A DNA stretch of 64,000 bases. Origin: Butyrivibrio sp. Its GTDB lineage: Bacteria > Bacillota > Clostridia > Lachnospirales > Lachnospiraceae. Positions 53,492 through 63,123 of the stretch are shown here, one piece after another (within the stretch, counting starts at the first letter, position 1; every line of letters begins with the position of its first letter). Made by a program: the position numbers and the translations under genes. The notes beneath the pieces were generated by a model. It was not told where the DNA came from and did no database searches. It worked only from the letters and a program-made list of their open reading frames with translations. The stretch spans positions 124,001-188,000 of the forward strand of contig SVGA01000005.1 of NCBI GenBank assembly GCA_015056575.1. The letters run 5' to 3'.

Positions 53492-53658
53492 GCGCAGATC
53501 TCATTACACGACTCCCACTGCCGCAAATCTCGTCATACGACTCCCGCCGCAGATCTCATCGCACGACTGACGCCGCCACAGATCTCATCACACGACTGAC
53601 GCCGCCTCAAATCTCATCGCACGACTCCCACCGCCGCAGATCTCATCACACGGCTCAC
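53492..53658. repeat. 29/26-nt tandem repeat, right flank of repeat locus C
   Basis: Six units built on CAGATCTCATCRCACGACT start their AGATCTCAT-like motif at 53496, 53525, 53551, 53580, 53609 and 53638, so spacings are 29, 26, 29, 29 and 29. The run begins right after element C and its last unit contains the stop codon of the PHP gene (53655-53657). Confidence 0.88.
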
Positions 53659-54515
53659 ACACGAGATCCTGCTGCTGCCTTGATCGGTGGCAAAAGATCT
53701 TCCGGCACAAATAAACGTCCATACCCAACCCCAAGGTCGATGTCGGGTTTATTGCGGCCATGAAAGTCGGAGCCGCCGCTGATAAGAAGATCGTACTTTT
53801 CGGCAAGGGCCTTGATGCGGCGCTCGTCCCTTGGCTCGTAGGTTGAATAGATGGCTTCAATGCCAACAAGTCCTGCATCCTTAAGCCGCGCCACCAGCGC
53901 ATCCAGCTTGGCCTCTCCCATCTTGTAGAGTATCGGATGAGCCAGGATAGGCACTCCGCCCGCCTTTTTCACGTAGTCGATGGCCTGCTCGGGAGATATC
54001 TTTTCCCTGGGAACGTAGTATGGGCAGTTGTCACCGATGTAGCGGTCAAAGACCTCAGCTCTGCTTTTTGCATACCCCTTCCTGATCATGAAGTCTGCGT
54101 AGTGTGCCCTGGTGAGCACTGCGCCGGGGTAAGCCTCGATCAATTCCTCGTAGCTCATGGGCAGCCCGGCTTCCTCTGTGAGCTTCTGGCACATCCTGAT
54201 GTTTCTCTGGGTCCTCGAATCGATGAAAGACTGCAGTCCTGCCACGAATTCAGCGTTGTGATGGTCGATGTAAAGTCCCACAACATGCACATCCTTGCCC
54301 TCATTCACCGTGGAAAACTCAATCCCAGGGATGACCTCCATATCGGGGTAGCGCTCCGCCGCGTAGCTTATGGCTTCGTCAATGCCCTCTACAGTGTCAT
54401 GATCCGTCAGGGCGATGGCCGCAAGGTCTTTTTCATGGGCATAATCCATGAGCTCGGACACCGTGTAGGTTCCGTCCGAGCAATTTGAATGGGTGTGAAG
54501 ATCTATGGCTCTCAA
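53655..54515 (-). CDS. PHP-domain phosphoesterase (YciV/RNase AM-like)
   Basis: The 286-aa metal-dependent phosphoesterase has the PHP motifs DLHTHSNCSDG, ALTDHDTVEG, VIPGIEFS, HVVGLYID, PILAHPILY and GGSDFHG. Relatives act on 3',5'-nucleotide bisphosphates or trim RNA 5' ends. The frame stays open back through the tRNA gene, but the TTG at 54515 is preceded by GGGAGG with a seven-base spacer and is taken as the start. The stop falls inside the tandem repeats of locus C, so the last few residues may differ between strains. A pair of CGCAGGAATRCAGT repeats 40 bases apart lies just upstream (54549, 54589). Confidence 0.88.
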   Translation of the reverse strand: MRAIDLHTHSNCSDGTYTVSELMDYAHEKDLAAIALTDHDTVEGIDEAISYAAERYPDMEVIPGIEFSTVNEGKDVHVVGLYIDHHNAEFVAGLQSFIDSRTQRNIRMCQKLTEEAGLPMSYEELIEAYPGAVLTRAHYADFMIRKGYAKSRAEVFDRYIGDNCPYYVPREKISPEQAIDYVKKAGGVPILAHPILYKMGEAKLDALVARLKDAGLVGIEAIYSTYEPRDERRIKALAEKYDLLISGGSDFHGRNKPDIDLGVGYGRLFVPEDLLPPIKAAAGSRV

Positions 54516-54650
54516 GAATTGTCCTCCCTTATCAGAATATCCGCCCCACGCAGGAATGCAGTGCAGAGCAGAGCTTTGAAGCATCAACGCGCAGGAATAC
54601 AGTCCAGCGCAGAAGCAACTGCGCGTGGTTTTCCAGTTTATACGCAAGAA

Positions 54651-54674
54651 CCCCTCGGCATGGTTACCGAGGGG
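54651..54674 (-). terminator. Hairpin after tRNA-Ala
   Basis: CCCCTCGG and CCGAGGGG form a perfect 8-bp stem with an eight-base loop, 30 bases after the 3' end of the tRNA. The following TTCTTG is a poor T tract, so it may act as a terminator or only as an end for processing. Confidence 0.5.
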
Positions 54675-54704
54675 CTCATATATTTGGTCAAAAGAAATAT
54701 TGAA

Positions 54705-54777
54705 TGGAGCATACGGGACTTGAACCCGTGACCCCCACACTGCCAGTGTGATGCGCTCCCAACTGCGCTAATGCCCC
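54705..54777 (-). tRNA. tRNA-Ala (anticodon GGC)
   Basis: The minus strand folds as a 73-nt cloverleaf: acceptor GGGGCAT/ATGCTCC, D arm GCGC/GCGC, anticodon stem TCACA/TGTGG with loop CTGGCAG (anticodon GGC), and T arm ACGGG/CCCGT with TTCAAGT. The G3-U70 pair, the alanine identity element, is present, as is discriminator A73. CCA is not encoded and must be added. Confidence 0.95.
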
Positions 54778-54856
54778 GTGGGCGGCTTCACTCGCCGCCG
54801 TACCTTTATAGTGTAATGCTTTTTTTGATTTCTGACAATGAAAATTTGCCAAAACC

Positions 54857-55660
54857 TCAGGAAAGTTCCAAGGACCCTGAAATATAGCAATTAAATCCAT
54901 GCTTTTTGCAATAGCTCTTTATCCGCATTATGAGGAGCGTGTCGGTGGTGTACTCCAGAAGGTAAATGTCCACGCCCCGGGCGGCGTATTTCTCAATGTA
55001 CTCCGTAAAGTAGCTTCTATCCTCGGCTGTAGCGGTTTTGAATTTGCCGTCCTCCCAGTCGATTGCCGAAAATACCGATTCCTGGTTGATGCCGGTGATG
55101 ACATCCCCGGGATCTCCGTATTTTTCAGTGTAGGCTTCCACGAAGTCGTTGCCGCCGTTAGCTATCACTTCTTTGCCAGTGGCCCGAAGCCCTTTCATGA
55201 TGGCAGAAAGCCCCTCGAGCATCTCCTCGGTGGGATAATGGTAGTAAACATCACAGTTGTCCACGAAGAACCCGTCTATTCCTTTGGTCAAAAGAGCCGG
55301 TGCCAGCTCCTCCAGGATGAAATCCTGCCATCTGCTCTCTGAGACATCAACCCAGCGCTCATCTTCCCAGTGCTCGTAAACATCAAGGGTCAGATCCTCA
55401 TACTCACTGTAGTAATCCCGGAAATTCTCAACGGAACCCACATTGATGTAAGTGAATACTCTGTGTCCCTTCGCCTTGAAATCTTCTATGTTTTCCTTGT
55501 CAAAGTACTGGGCGTCTATGACTACGGTCTCGTACCCGGAAAAGCGGTCCAGTTCTCCCTCTACGCTAAGGAAAACGCCGTACCTGCCGTCGTTGTAGGA
55601 GCAGGCAGTAAGGAGGAAAAGGAACAGTATTATCGTTGGGATGATGATGTGTTTTTTCAT
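54857..55660 (-). CDS. GH114-like glycoside hydrolase lipoprotein
   Basis: The 267-aa lipoprotein (lipobox LTAC, Cys at residue 20) has a TIM-barrel like endo-alpha-1,4-polygalactosaminidases: ETVVIDAQYF, VFTYINVGSVENFRDY, GIDGFFVDNCDVYYHY, KEVIANGGNDF, and ITGINQESVF. The acidic residues expected for catalysis (Asp in FFVDN, Glu in NQESV) are present. It may cleave a galactosamine-containing exopolysaccharide or a related polymer; the substrate is inferred from family. It lies 38 bases after the giant beta-helix protein gene on the same strand and may be co-transcribed. The ribosome site is weak. Confidence 0.82.
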   Translation of the reverse strand: MKKHIIIPTIILFLFLLTACSYNDGRYGVFLSVEGELDRFSGYETVVIDAQYFDKENIEDFKAKGHRVFTYINVGSVENFRDYYSEYEDLTLDVYEHWEDERWVDVSESRWQDFILEELAPALLTKGIDGFFVDNCDVYYHYPTEEMLEGLSAIMKGLRATGKEVIANGGNDFVEAYTEKYGDPGDVITGINQESVFSAIDWEDGKFKTATAEDRSYFTEYIEKYAARGVDIYLLEYTTDTLLIMRIKSYCKKHGFNCYISGSLELS

Positions 55661-55698
55661 GGGTCAGTCTTTCTGTCGTTGTGGTTTAGTCCGTGTTA

Positions 55699-58600
55699 TT
55701 ACCATGGACCGTTCTTGGTGCCCTGGATGTCTATTGTGCCAACATGCGCAGGCTGGGTCCCGTTGTAGTTGCCGTACCATCCGTAGAAGTGGACGTTTTC
55801 AAATGTGATGTTGGTGGCGATTTTCTTATTGCTGCCTGCTACATGATGGTATGTATAGAATGTCCTGTATCTCCAGTTATCCCTGTCGGGAGTTGTAATA
55901 GTTGTATTCTTTATTGTAATGCCATCGCAGACGTAATACTCTTCTGGTCCGGTAGGTGACATTTTATACGCGTTTGGCTCTACACATATACCCGCCTGAG
56001 GCTGCGCACCTTTTGCATCATGAATATAGCATTCGTCTATTGTGGTATTGTCGGCCGTGATTATTGATATATTGTTTCTCCTGTTACCATAAATTTCGCA
56101 GCCCATGAAGGTTATATTGTTGCACACCTTATAATTAGTCCAACCCAGGTATGCTCCGTCGCCCCAGTTATTATATATCTTCATGCCTACAATACTCACA
56201 TCATGCGATCCCAGGATCAGCACGCCATGAACTGCTTCCTGATGAGAAACAAGGTTTCCTCCGCCATCAAGCTGTCCACCTGAAATAACGATGTTACCTA
56301 CATCGTTCAGTCCAATCATGCCAATATCACCACTGCCAACATTTTTTCCTGTAACTTTCAGAATGGTTTCATCTTCCATGAAAAGATTTGTATTACTCAA
56401 AATCTTAATGGAATGTCTGTCTTTGGCTGTTATATCATAAGTACCGGAAGGAATATAGACATTACATGGATTTGAAGCTGATGCTCCATAAGCCTTCGCC
56501 AAAGCACTATTAATAGCTGCAGTATCATCGTTTCCGTCATCCGGTATAGCATTATACGGAGCCTTGGTGACGTCTATATATTTCTCCGGGTCGTCAGGCT
56601 TTTCCGGTTTCTCAAATGTCCATTTTGCATAGAACACCTTATCTCCGTAGGAATGCAGAGGAATTGCAGGTGTGCCCACCGGAACGGAAAGATTTTTATC
56701 GGTATACCATCCCTGGAAAGCATAATTTGCCCTCTTTGGTATTCCACTCTCATCGCCTGTATATCTCAACTCCTGAATTTCATCCTCAAATGTATAGGAC
56801 ACGGGAGTCATAAGGGATACTCCATCATTATCTGTAAATTCCCGGGCGCCATCCATATATGTGATTTCAAAGGTAGTTACTGTCCATACTGCATAGAGCG
56901 TTACTATCTGACCACCCTCTTCAACTCCCAGCATTTCGGCAGTAACTGTGGGACACGGGTCTTCCTCTGTAACATCTATCAGCTTTGTATATGCGTCAGG
57001 ATCATCAAGATTAAGATTCTTTTCTTTTGACCACCCTAACATGGTGTAATAATTGCTGGTAAACAGGCACTTCGACAATTTGTATGGCGTATTGTTCTTC
57101 AGCCCTGTCATATCCTTCATCACACCTGTCGCATATTCATTATTTTTATCAAATTTGATGCTGAATGATGAAGGTATCCACTTTGCATACAGAGTAATAT
57201 CGCTGGAAAGGTCGGTGATAAACAGACCTGCTGCCTTTTTGCAGGCAGGATCCTTATACCAGCCTCCGAAAGCGCTCCAGGTTTCAGCAGGTCTATACGC
57301 TGTCGCCAGCACATATCCGCTCTCATGCATATCTCCATAAGATGATAGATATCCCGCATTGGTAGTATCAAGTGTTGCATCATCTGCATTAAGGACGTAG
57401 TTGATCGTATAACGTGTTGATCGCCACTTTGCGTAAAAGACCTGATTTCCTACGGTCCCCTTCTTGATAGCCGTAACTTTTTTCTTTAATCCCGCATCTG
57501 AGTACCAGCCATCAAATACAGCACCGACCCTGTAAGGCGTTATTAAGACAAAACTGTCACTTACGGTAAATTTAGTCGGAGCAAGTTCCTGCCCAAATGC
57601 CAGATCATCTATATTCTTGTAGGTAATACTGTATTCTTCTTTTACCCAAATGGCAAAAAGGGCTATATTGCTGCTATATCCGCCAAAGTCCGCTTTCAAA
57701 GCACAGTCCGGAAAAACTTCGGTGGGATACTGGTTATATTGGCCATCAAATACTGCTTTAGAATCCATTGACCATCCTGCAAATCTGTATCCCTTTAACT
57801 TAAATGTATTCTTTGAAAGCGCCTTTTCTGTGCCGTAAATCATCTTCTCAGCTTTCATTGATCCGGATGGATTCTGCGCTCCGTCAGGTTTATTTGAGTA
57901 AAAAGTTATCTTATATGACTTTCCATAGCTATCACGGGCATCCGTGCTTTCGCGATAATCCTCCCAGTCCTTCCATAGGGCATAAAGCTTTAGTCCATGA
58001 TTGAACAGTTCCTGCTTATCTTTGCCATCAAGCTCATAATCTGCATCGTAACCAAAGAGCTCAGAATCCGCATAAACCGCCGTCTCAGCATCAGGATTAA
58101 AAGCCCATCCCACAAAGACCTTACCGTCATTTGAATACCGATTGACACTCAGCCTGAAACCGGCATCTGCATCACATACCGCCTGGTCAGGCATAACTCC
58201 GCCTGTAGCTCCGTTGCCGTCAAAACTGATCTTGAACTCCCACTTTGCATAAAGAGTTCTGTCTCCCATCTCCTTCTTGCCAATGGTCTTTACCTGTTTG
58301 GCAAAAGAGCTATCACTGCACCATCCTGCAAAGACATAATTTTCTCTTTCCGCATCAGGCAGTCCTGCAAGACCTGTGCCATAAGCATAGGTCGTTTTAT
58401 ATTCTTCGTTAACAGTAACAACGGTTGCGTCAACCACTCCACCGTTTGTAATGAAGTTAACGTCAAAATCATTCTTCCAGACAGCATAGAGGTCAATGGG
58501 GGCCGTTTGATAATCGGCAGTCCTTCCACTTGCGATAACCGTCTCATCCACTATTTCTTTATCCGCAAAATCTACAATACCGGCATCGGCGCGATCTTGA

Positions 58601-61600
58601 CTCTTTGCCCATCCGGCAAACTGTATCTTGTTACTATGCTTAAACTTGTTAGGACTCAGAGCCTTTGCAACTCCATAGGAAAAAGTCTCAGTCGGCATGG
58701 TGCCTGAAATCTCATCTCCGCCATTCTTATTGAAGCGTATCACATATGTGTACGGAACCCATTTTGCATAAAGATTAAGATTTCCTGAAGTTCCCTTCTT
58801 TATAACGGAAATTCTGGTCTTGTAGCTCTCCTCTTTGTACCAGCCGCCAAACTGATATCCTGTAATCCATGTACTTCTACCGGGAGTAGGAAGCGTTATT
58901 GCCGCATCTCCTGTACTGTAAGAGAACGTATAAATATCATTTACATCATCATAGCCAAAGCTTTCATCTGCCCTTATTTCAGCATAAGCATCACCGGCAA
59001 AGAGATCATTCTTTTTAAGACCGCCGACATGACATGAAACAGTATATTTTTCCGGAATCCAGTTTGCATAAAGAACCAGTGTCTTTGTATTCAGGTTTCC
59101 GTTATTTGTTATCAGCTTCTTGTCCTGATAAGTCTGCCCGCCCGCATCTTTCCAGGTTGCAGCAGGATCAAGCCTGTAACCTGTTCTCTTAAACTTGTTG
59201 GCGGTAAGTGTTGCGGACGCATTTTGCGCTATACTCTGATTGCTCATTGATCCTGAAGTGGAACCATTTCCGTTAAAAATCACTGTGAGCTTTTCATTTA
59301 CACCCTTCACTGCGATGGTGAAATTAACAGTCTTTTTTCCGCCATAATCACCTTTTCCTGAAATGGTAAGAGACGCTTTGCCCTTGGCATTATTGTTTGC
59401 ATATCCGGTAATATCATAGTCATCTGAAGAGAGGATGACACCTGACATTTTCACCTCAATCTGATCATAGGAGGGTCTGCACTCTTTTCCCTGATAATAC
59501 TGTGTATATACTCTGACAGAGGCCTTGCTTATATCTCCTGAGATGATGCGATATCTGCCACTTATCTCTCCGGTATATTTGCCTTTGCCGATAGCTGTAA
59601 CTTCAATGACTGTTCCGACGGGAACTATATCTGTGCTCTGGACCTCAACCCCTGCATCGCGATTGATTCCGTTGACAAGCTTGGTCGATTCCGTGTACCT
59701 GTAGATAAATGCTTTCTCGTAATCTGTTCCGGCAGCAAGCTTCTTGCCGTCAGAATCGGTGATTGTGAAGGTTGTGGTATAGTTTCCGGGCTTGGCAGTA
59801 TACAGTTTATCCGCAATGTTCATCGACAGGTGAGTGGGATGATCATCATCATATAACTTGCTGGCAACTATAGTAAAATCAAGACTTCTGCTGCCGGTGA
59901 AATTACCTTTGCCTTTGATCGTTACCTTGGGTGGTTTGGAGGTATTTCCCACAGCGCTGTTATTAGCATAGCTGACCGTATAATCTACTCCGGGCTTAAG
60001 TGTATAAGGGTCACCTTCGCTATACTTATAAGCAACAACAGTAACAGGCTTGGTGCCGCCCTTCGCATATGGGTATACTCCTTCGCTATATCCATCAGCT
60101 GCAATCAGACTGAATGTAATGTTTGAATCATTAATGTTTCTGGCGACAACTTTGAATGTCTTTTTTACAGAACCCGTAAAGCCATTTATACCTGTATATG
60201 TGGCTGCAATCGTGCCGGCATTGCTATTCCCGGATTTGTAATCCACCTTATAATGGATTCCCTCAATCAGGGAAGTTTCTCCATACATAAGAGCCTGCTT
60301 ATGCTCAGTTCCGGGGCCTGCATATATCGCATCCTGAGGATTGCCATACTGCGCCTTTTTTATTTGAATGGCTCCGGTGATCTTATAGGTAACTTCCTTG
60401 GTTCCATAAAAGCTTCCTGTTCCCGTAGAAGTTATCACAGCCTTTCCTGTAAGGGTATTAAGATTGTTTTCATAGGTGAAGGTATAATCCGTTCCTTCCA
60501 CCAAAGGTTCGTCTGATCCAAATCTTACTGTCAATGAGGGTCTGGGGTTCGGAACTTTATCCAAAGAATCTGCTGCCAGTATGCTTGCCTCATCAAGCAC
60601 AGCCTCTGCTGTAACTGTGGCCTTGGACATGGCTGTTAAATCAGAAGTCAGAATATATTCCTGTACAGCAATCTCACCTGTAAAATTGCCTTTGCCCTTT
60701 ACAGTGATGGGATATTTATTGTTATACTCATCTCCCTCAGGAGTTCCTACAAAATATGTAGCCCTGTAGTCAGCCGCTTTGGGGTTTGTGTAAGGATAAT
60801 CAAGTGTAAAATCTGTATTATTCTTAAGTGTTACAGCGGCATTATCTCCCGCTTGATATATAATAACCGGAACTGACTTCTGAAGTTTTCCGGTGTAGGA
60901 AAGCACTACTTCATCGGGAATCGTAAATGCAGTGTCAGTTTTAGACAGCTCAATTGGAGTGATTGAGAAGTTCCTGGATAACTTACCGCTGTAGTTATTT
61001 TTGAAGGTTACAGTAATTGTGGCTGTTCCTGCATTCTTATTGTTCTTATAGGCAACAGAATAATTTGAGGAAGGTATCTCATTCTCTGCACTCTCTTCCC
61101 CATCGTAAATCTTTATTCCGGAAAAAGTTATTGCTGAACCTGTAAATGATTCTGAAATCGCAGTTTCTCCGTTATCGACGTCTTTCAGTTTTATCCATAT
61201 TCCTTTTTCATCTTCTACATTTGTGACAAGAAGAACATCTTCCGGGTTCTCTTCAGGCTCTTCTTCCCCGGATCCCGCTCCGGCTTCATCTTCGACTGTT
61301 TCCTCAGGCTCTGCAGCTTCTGAAGTTTCACCGATAGAATCATCTGATGCGCCCTCAGTAGCCTCATCTGAAGCATCATCTGCCGCGTCTTCTGAGCCAT
61401 CACCTAGGTTTTCGCTCGAACCGTCACCGGAACTCTCGGATGAGCCCATGACTCCGTCCCCGGGGTCCATTTCAGATGAACCCTTGACTCCGTCCCCGGG
61501 GTCCATTTCCGGGGGAGCGGAGAGCTTCCACACAGCATGGAGCTCGATGCCGTTATCCTCCGAAGAATCCAGGTCTTCTCTTGCAAGAATATCATCTATA

Positions 61601-62490
61601 TTGGTTTCTTCCGTGATCTTGTTCACGCTAAGAAGCCCGGAAAGGTCCTCACTTTCGTACTTTTCCAGGTACCAGCACACAAAATCATAGTCATCCCTTA
61701 CGGGTTTGGGGAGTTTGTCCAATGCGAGTGCATTATCGATGATCCCGTCACTGTCGGCGTCCACGAAGACTACAGCGTCCTCAAAGGTCTGCCCTTTGGT
61801 GACGTAGATTTTAAATTCATTTATTTCTTCTGCAGAAAAGTCTGCTGCCGGCTTAAGTCCCTCGACAGCAAGATCTGCATCCTCAATTTCCGAAGCATCT
61901 TCAAGCAGCGCAAGAAGCTCTTCCCTGTCAAAAGAGCCTTCTCCCGCAAGCAGGGTAAATTCTGTATTTTCAAGGTCTTCCGCGCCGGCAAGAAGTTCAG
62001 CGCCCTGTTCCGCGCCCTCTGATCCTGTACCCTTTAACACGGCATCAACATCTAAGTCTGCGGAAACATCACTGCCATCACCCTTCTGTGTATTTTCATC
62101 AAGGCCATCGCCGCCTTCACCTTCATCAGCACCATAATCGGCGCCGTCTCTGGAAGCTGACACAGCTTCACCGTTTCCGGTGCCGCCATCAGCGTCTGAG
62201 CTTCCGCCGTTATCATAACCGGCATGGTCGCCAAGCTCGCCGCCTGAATTTCCGTCGTTATCAAAACCGTTGTTGTTACCAAGCTCGCCGCCGATTTCCC
62301 CGGCAGAATCTATTGAAGCGGCGCTTTCGCCTGCGTCCTCGACAAAATCTTCCTGCCCGTTGCTTGCCAAAGCCCCAGAATCCTCTGCAGCCACAGTGTT
62401 TACCGGCACTGCAGTGACGGCCATCATAACCGCCAGAGCCTGCGCCAATACACGTTTTGATATAGTTCCGAATAAAATATTATGTCTCAT
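55699..62490 (-). CDS. Giant secreted protein: Ig-like, InlB repeats, C-terminal beta-helix
   Basis: The 2263-aa protein has a signal peptide (ends near NTVAA), an acidic D/G/E-rich region (about 40-200), one InlB-like repeat (about 230-330), a second acidic linker, seven or so Ig-like modules with GKGNFTG/GTATITV motifs (about 430-1100), and about ten InlB B-repeats (FAGWY....LYAKW type, about 1110-1970). It ends in a right-handed beta-helix like pectate-lyase/epimerase proteins (about 1985-2263: AIPDDGNDDTAAINSALAKA, then IYNNWGDGAYLGWT). The beta-helix is the only candidate enzyme domain. No anchor is visible. ATG at 62490 follows CGGGAGAG; an earlier in-frame ATG encodes the ribosome site. 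Confidence 0.85.
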   Translation of the reverse strand: MRHNILFGTISKRVLAQALAVMMAVTAVPVNTVAAEDSGALASNGQEDFVEDAGESAASIDSAGEIGGELGNNNGFDNDGNSGGELGDHAGYDNGGSSDADGGTGNGEAVSASRDGADYGADEGEGGDGLDENTQKGDGSDVSADLDVDAVLKGTGSEGAEQGAELLAGAEDLENTEFTLLAGEGSFDREELLALLEDASEIEDADLAVEGLKPAADFSAEEINEFKIYVTKGQTFEDAVVFVDADSDGIIDNALALDKLPKPVRDDYDFVCWYLEKYESEDLSGLLSVNKITEETNIDDILAREDLDSSEDNGIELHAVWKLSAPPEMDPGDGVKGSSEMDPGDGVMGSSESSGDGSSENLGDGSEDAADDASDEATEGASDDSIGETSEAAEPEETVEDEAGAGSGEEEPEENPEDVLLVTNVEDEKGIWIKLKDVDNGETAISESFTGSAITFSGIKIYDGEESAENEIPSSNYSVAYKNNKNAGTATITVTFKNNYSGKLSRNFSITPIELSKTDTAFTIPDEVVLSYTGKLQKSVPVIIYQAGDNAAVTLKNNTDFTLDYPYTNPKAADYRATYFVGTPEGDEYNNKYPITVKGKGNFTGEIAVQEYILTSDLTAMSKATVTAEAVLDEASILAADSLDKVPNPRPSLTVRFGSDEPLVEGTDYTFTYENNLNTLTGKAVITSTGTGSFYGTKEVTYKITGAIQIKKAQYGNPQDAIYAGPGTEHKQALMYGETSLIEGIHYKVDYKSGNSNAGTIAATYTGINGFTGSVKKTFKVVARNINDSNITFSLIAADGYSEGVYPYAKGGTKPVTVVAYKYSEGDPYTLKPGVDYTVSYANNSAVGNTSKPPKVTIKGKGNFTGSRSLDFTIVASKLYDDDHPTHLSMNIADKLYTAKPGNYTTTFTITDSDGKKLAAGTDYEKAFIYRYTESTKLVNGINRDAGVEVQSTDIVPVGTVIEVTAIGKGKYTGEISGRYRIISGDISKASVRVYTQYYQGKECRPSYDQIEVKMSGVILSSDDYDITGYANNNAKGKASLTISGKGDYGGKKTVNFTIAVKGVNEKLTVIFNGNGSTSGSMSNQSIAQNASATLTANKFKRTGYRLDPAATWKDAGGQTYQDKKLITNNGNLNTKTLVLYANWIPEKYTVSCHVGGLKKNDLFAGDAYAEIRADESFGYDDVNDIYTFSYSTGDAAITLPTPGRSTWITGYQFGGWYKEESYKTRISVIKKGTSGNLNLYAKWVPYTYVIRFNKNGGDEISGTMPTETFSYGVAKALSPNKFKHSNKIQFAGWAKSQDRADAGIVDFADKEIVDETVIASGRTADYQTAPIDLYAVWKNDFDVNFITNGGVVDATVVTVNEEYKTTYAYGTGLAGLPDAERENYVFAGWCSDSSFAKQVKTIGKKEMGDRTLYAKWEFKISFDGNGATGGVMPDQAVCDADAGFRLSVNRYSNDGKVFVGWAFNPDAETAVYADSELFGYDADYELDGKDKQELFNHGLKLYALWKDWEDYRESTDARDSYGKSYKITFYSNKPDGAQNPSGSMKAEKMIYGTEKALSKNTFKLKGYRFAGWSMDSKAVFDGQYNQYPTEVFPDCALKADFGGYSSNIALFAIWVKEEYSITYKNIDDLAFGQELAPTKFTVSDSFVLITPYRVGAVFDGWYSDAGLKKKVTAIKKGTVGNQVFYAKWRSTRYTINYVLNADDATLDTTNAGYLSSYGDMHESGYVLATAYRPAETWSAFGGWYKDPACKKAAGLFITDLSSDITLYAKWIPSSFSIKFDKNNEYATGVMKDMTGLKNNTPYKLSKCLFTSNYYTMLGWSKEKNLNLDDPDAYTKLIDVTEEDPCPTVTAEMLGVEEGGQIVTLYAVWTVTTFEITYMDGAREFTDNDGVSLMTPVSYTFEDEIQELRYTGDESGIPKRANYAFQGWYTDKNLSVPVGTPAIPLHSYGDKVFYAKWTFEKPEKPDDPEKYIDVTKAPYNAIPDDGNDDTAAINSALAKAYGASASNPCNVYIPSGTYDITAKDRHSIKILSNTNLFMEDETILKVTGKNVGSGDIGMIGLNDVGNIVISGGQLDGGGNLVSHQEAVHGVLILGSHDVSIVGMKIYNNWGDGAYLGWTNYKVCNNITFMGCEIYGNRRNNISIITADNTTIDECYIHDAKGAQPQAGICVEPNAYKMSPTGPEEYYVCDGITIKNTTITTPDRDNWRYRTFYTYHHVAGSNKKIATNITFENVHFYGWYGNYNGTQPAHVGTIDIQGTKNGPW
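61439..61510. repeat. 36-nt in-frame duplication in the giant protein gene
   Basis: Two 36-base units (61439-61474 and 61475-61510) differ at only a few positions and encode two copies of the MDPGDGV..SSE segment of the second acidic linker. The high similarity suggests a recent duplication. Confidence 0.88.
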
Positions 62491-62584
62491 GTGTCTCTCC
62501 CGAAAAAACAAAATTTGCCATATCTATTTGTATCGGCAGAGATCACCTTCTACTTTATTAAAAAAGCCTAAATTTAAGCAGCCA

Positions 62585-63058
62585 TTACAGGACCACTTCC
62601 ATGCCCACCTTCTGAGGTTTCATGCCCATTGCCTCATAGAACTTCATAGCTGTGGGATTGCAGCTCCATACGTTCAAGGTCACGTTGTAGTAATCATGCT
62701 CCTTGGCGAAACTGATCACATGGTCATAAAGAGACGTTCCAACATGCCCTCCTCTGGCCTTCTCATCAACGCAGATGTCGTCTATATAAAGAGTCTTGAT
62801 ATCAGTCAGAACGTGGTTCCCAATGATCTGCTTGGTCTCACAGAAGGCGTGTCCCAGCACCTTGTCATTTTCATCAACACATACAAAGATAGGATCTGTC
62901 TCTTTTCCCACCATGGTCTTAAGTTCATCGCCGCTGTACTTTGTGGCCGGACCGTTGAAAATGTCCGGTCGGCCGTTGTGGTGTACCATGTCCACCTGGA
63001 CAAGAAGTTCAAGTATTGCCGGTATGTCTTTTTGCCCTGCCATTCTGACTGTATTCAT
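62585..63058 (-). CDS. GNAT-family N-acetyltransferase
   Basis: The 157-aa protein has the GNAT acetyl-CoA-binding motif A (LYIDDICVDEKARGGHVGTSL) split as strand and pyrophosphate loop, and a C-terminal NVWSCNPTAMKFYEAMGM motif B. It transfers an acetyl group to an amine; the acceptor cannot be told. ATG follows TTGGAGGA. It lies between a lipoprotein gene and the giant secreted protein with no visible functional link. Confidence 0.9.
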   Translation of the reverse strand: MNTVRMAGQKDIPAILELLVQVDMVHHNGRPDIFNGPATKYSGDELKTMVGKETDPIFVCVDENDKVLGHAFCETKQIIGNHVLTDIKTLYIDDICVDEKARGGHVGTSLYDHVISFAKEHDYYNVTLNVWSCNPTAMKFYEAMGMKPQKVGMEVVL

Positions 63059-63123
63059 AACTGCGCTCCTCCAAAAATATTTTTCTAATTATAGCACGGA
63101 AGAAGGTAATGGAGAGGTTTCTG

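Noticed and set aside
54516..54740. N-terminal extension of the PHP protein through the tRNA
   Set aside because: The open frame runs into the tRNA-Ala gene and the extension has no PHP similarity. TTG at 54515 has an excellent ribosome site.
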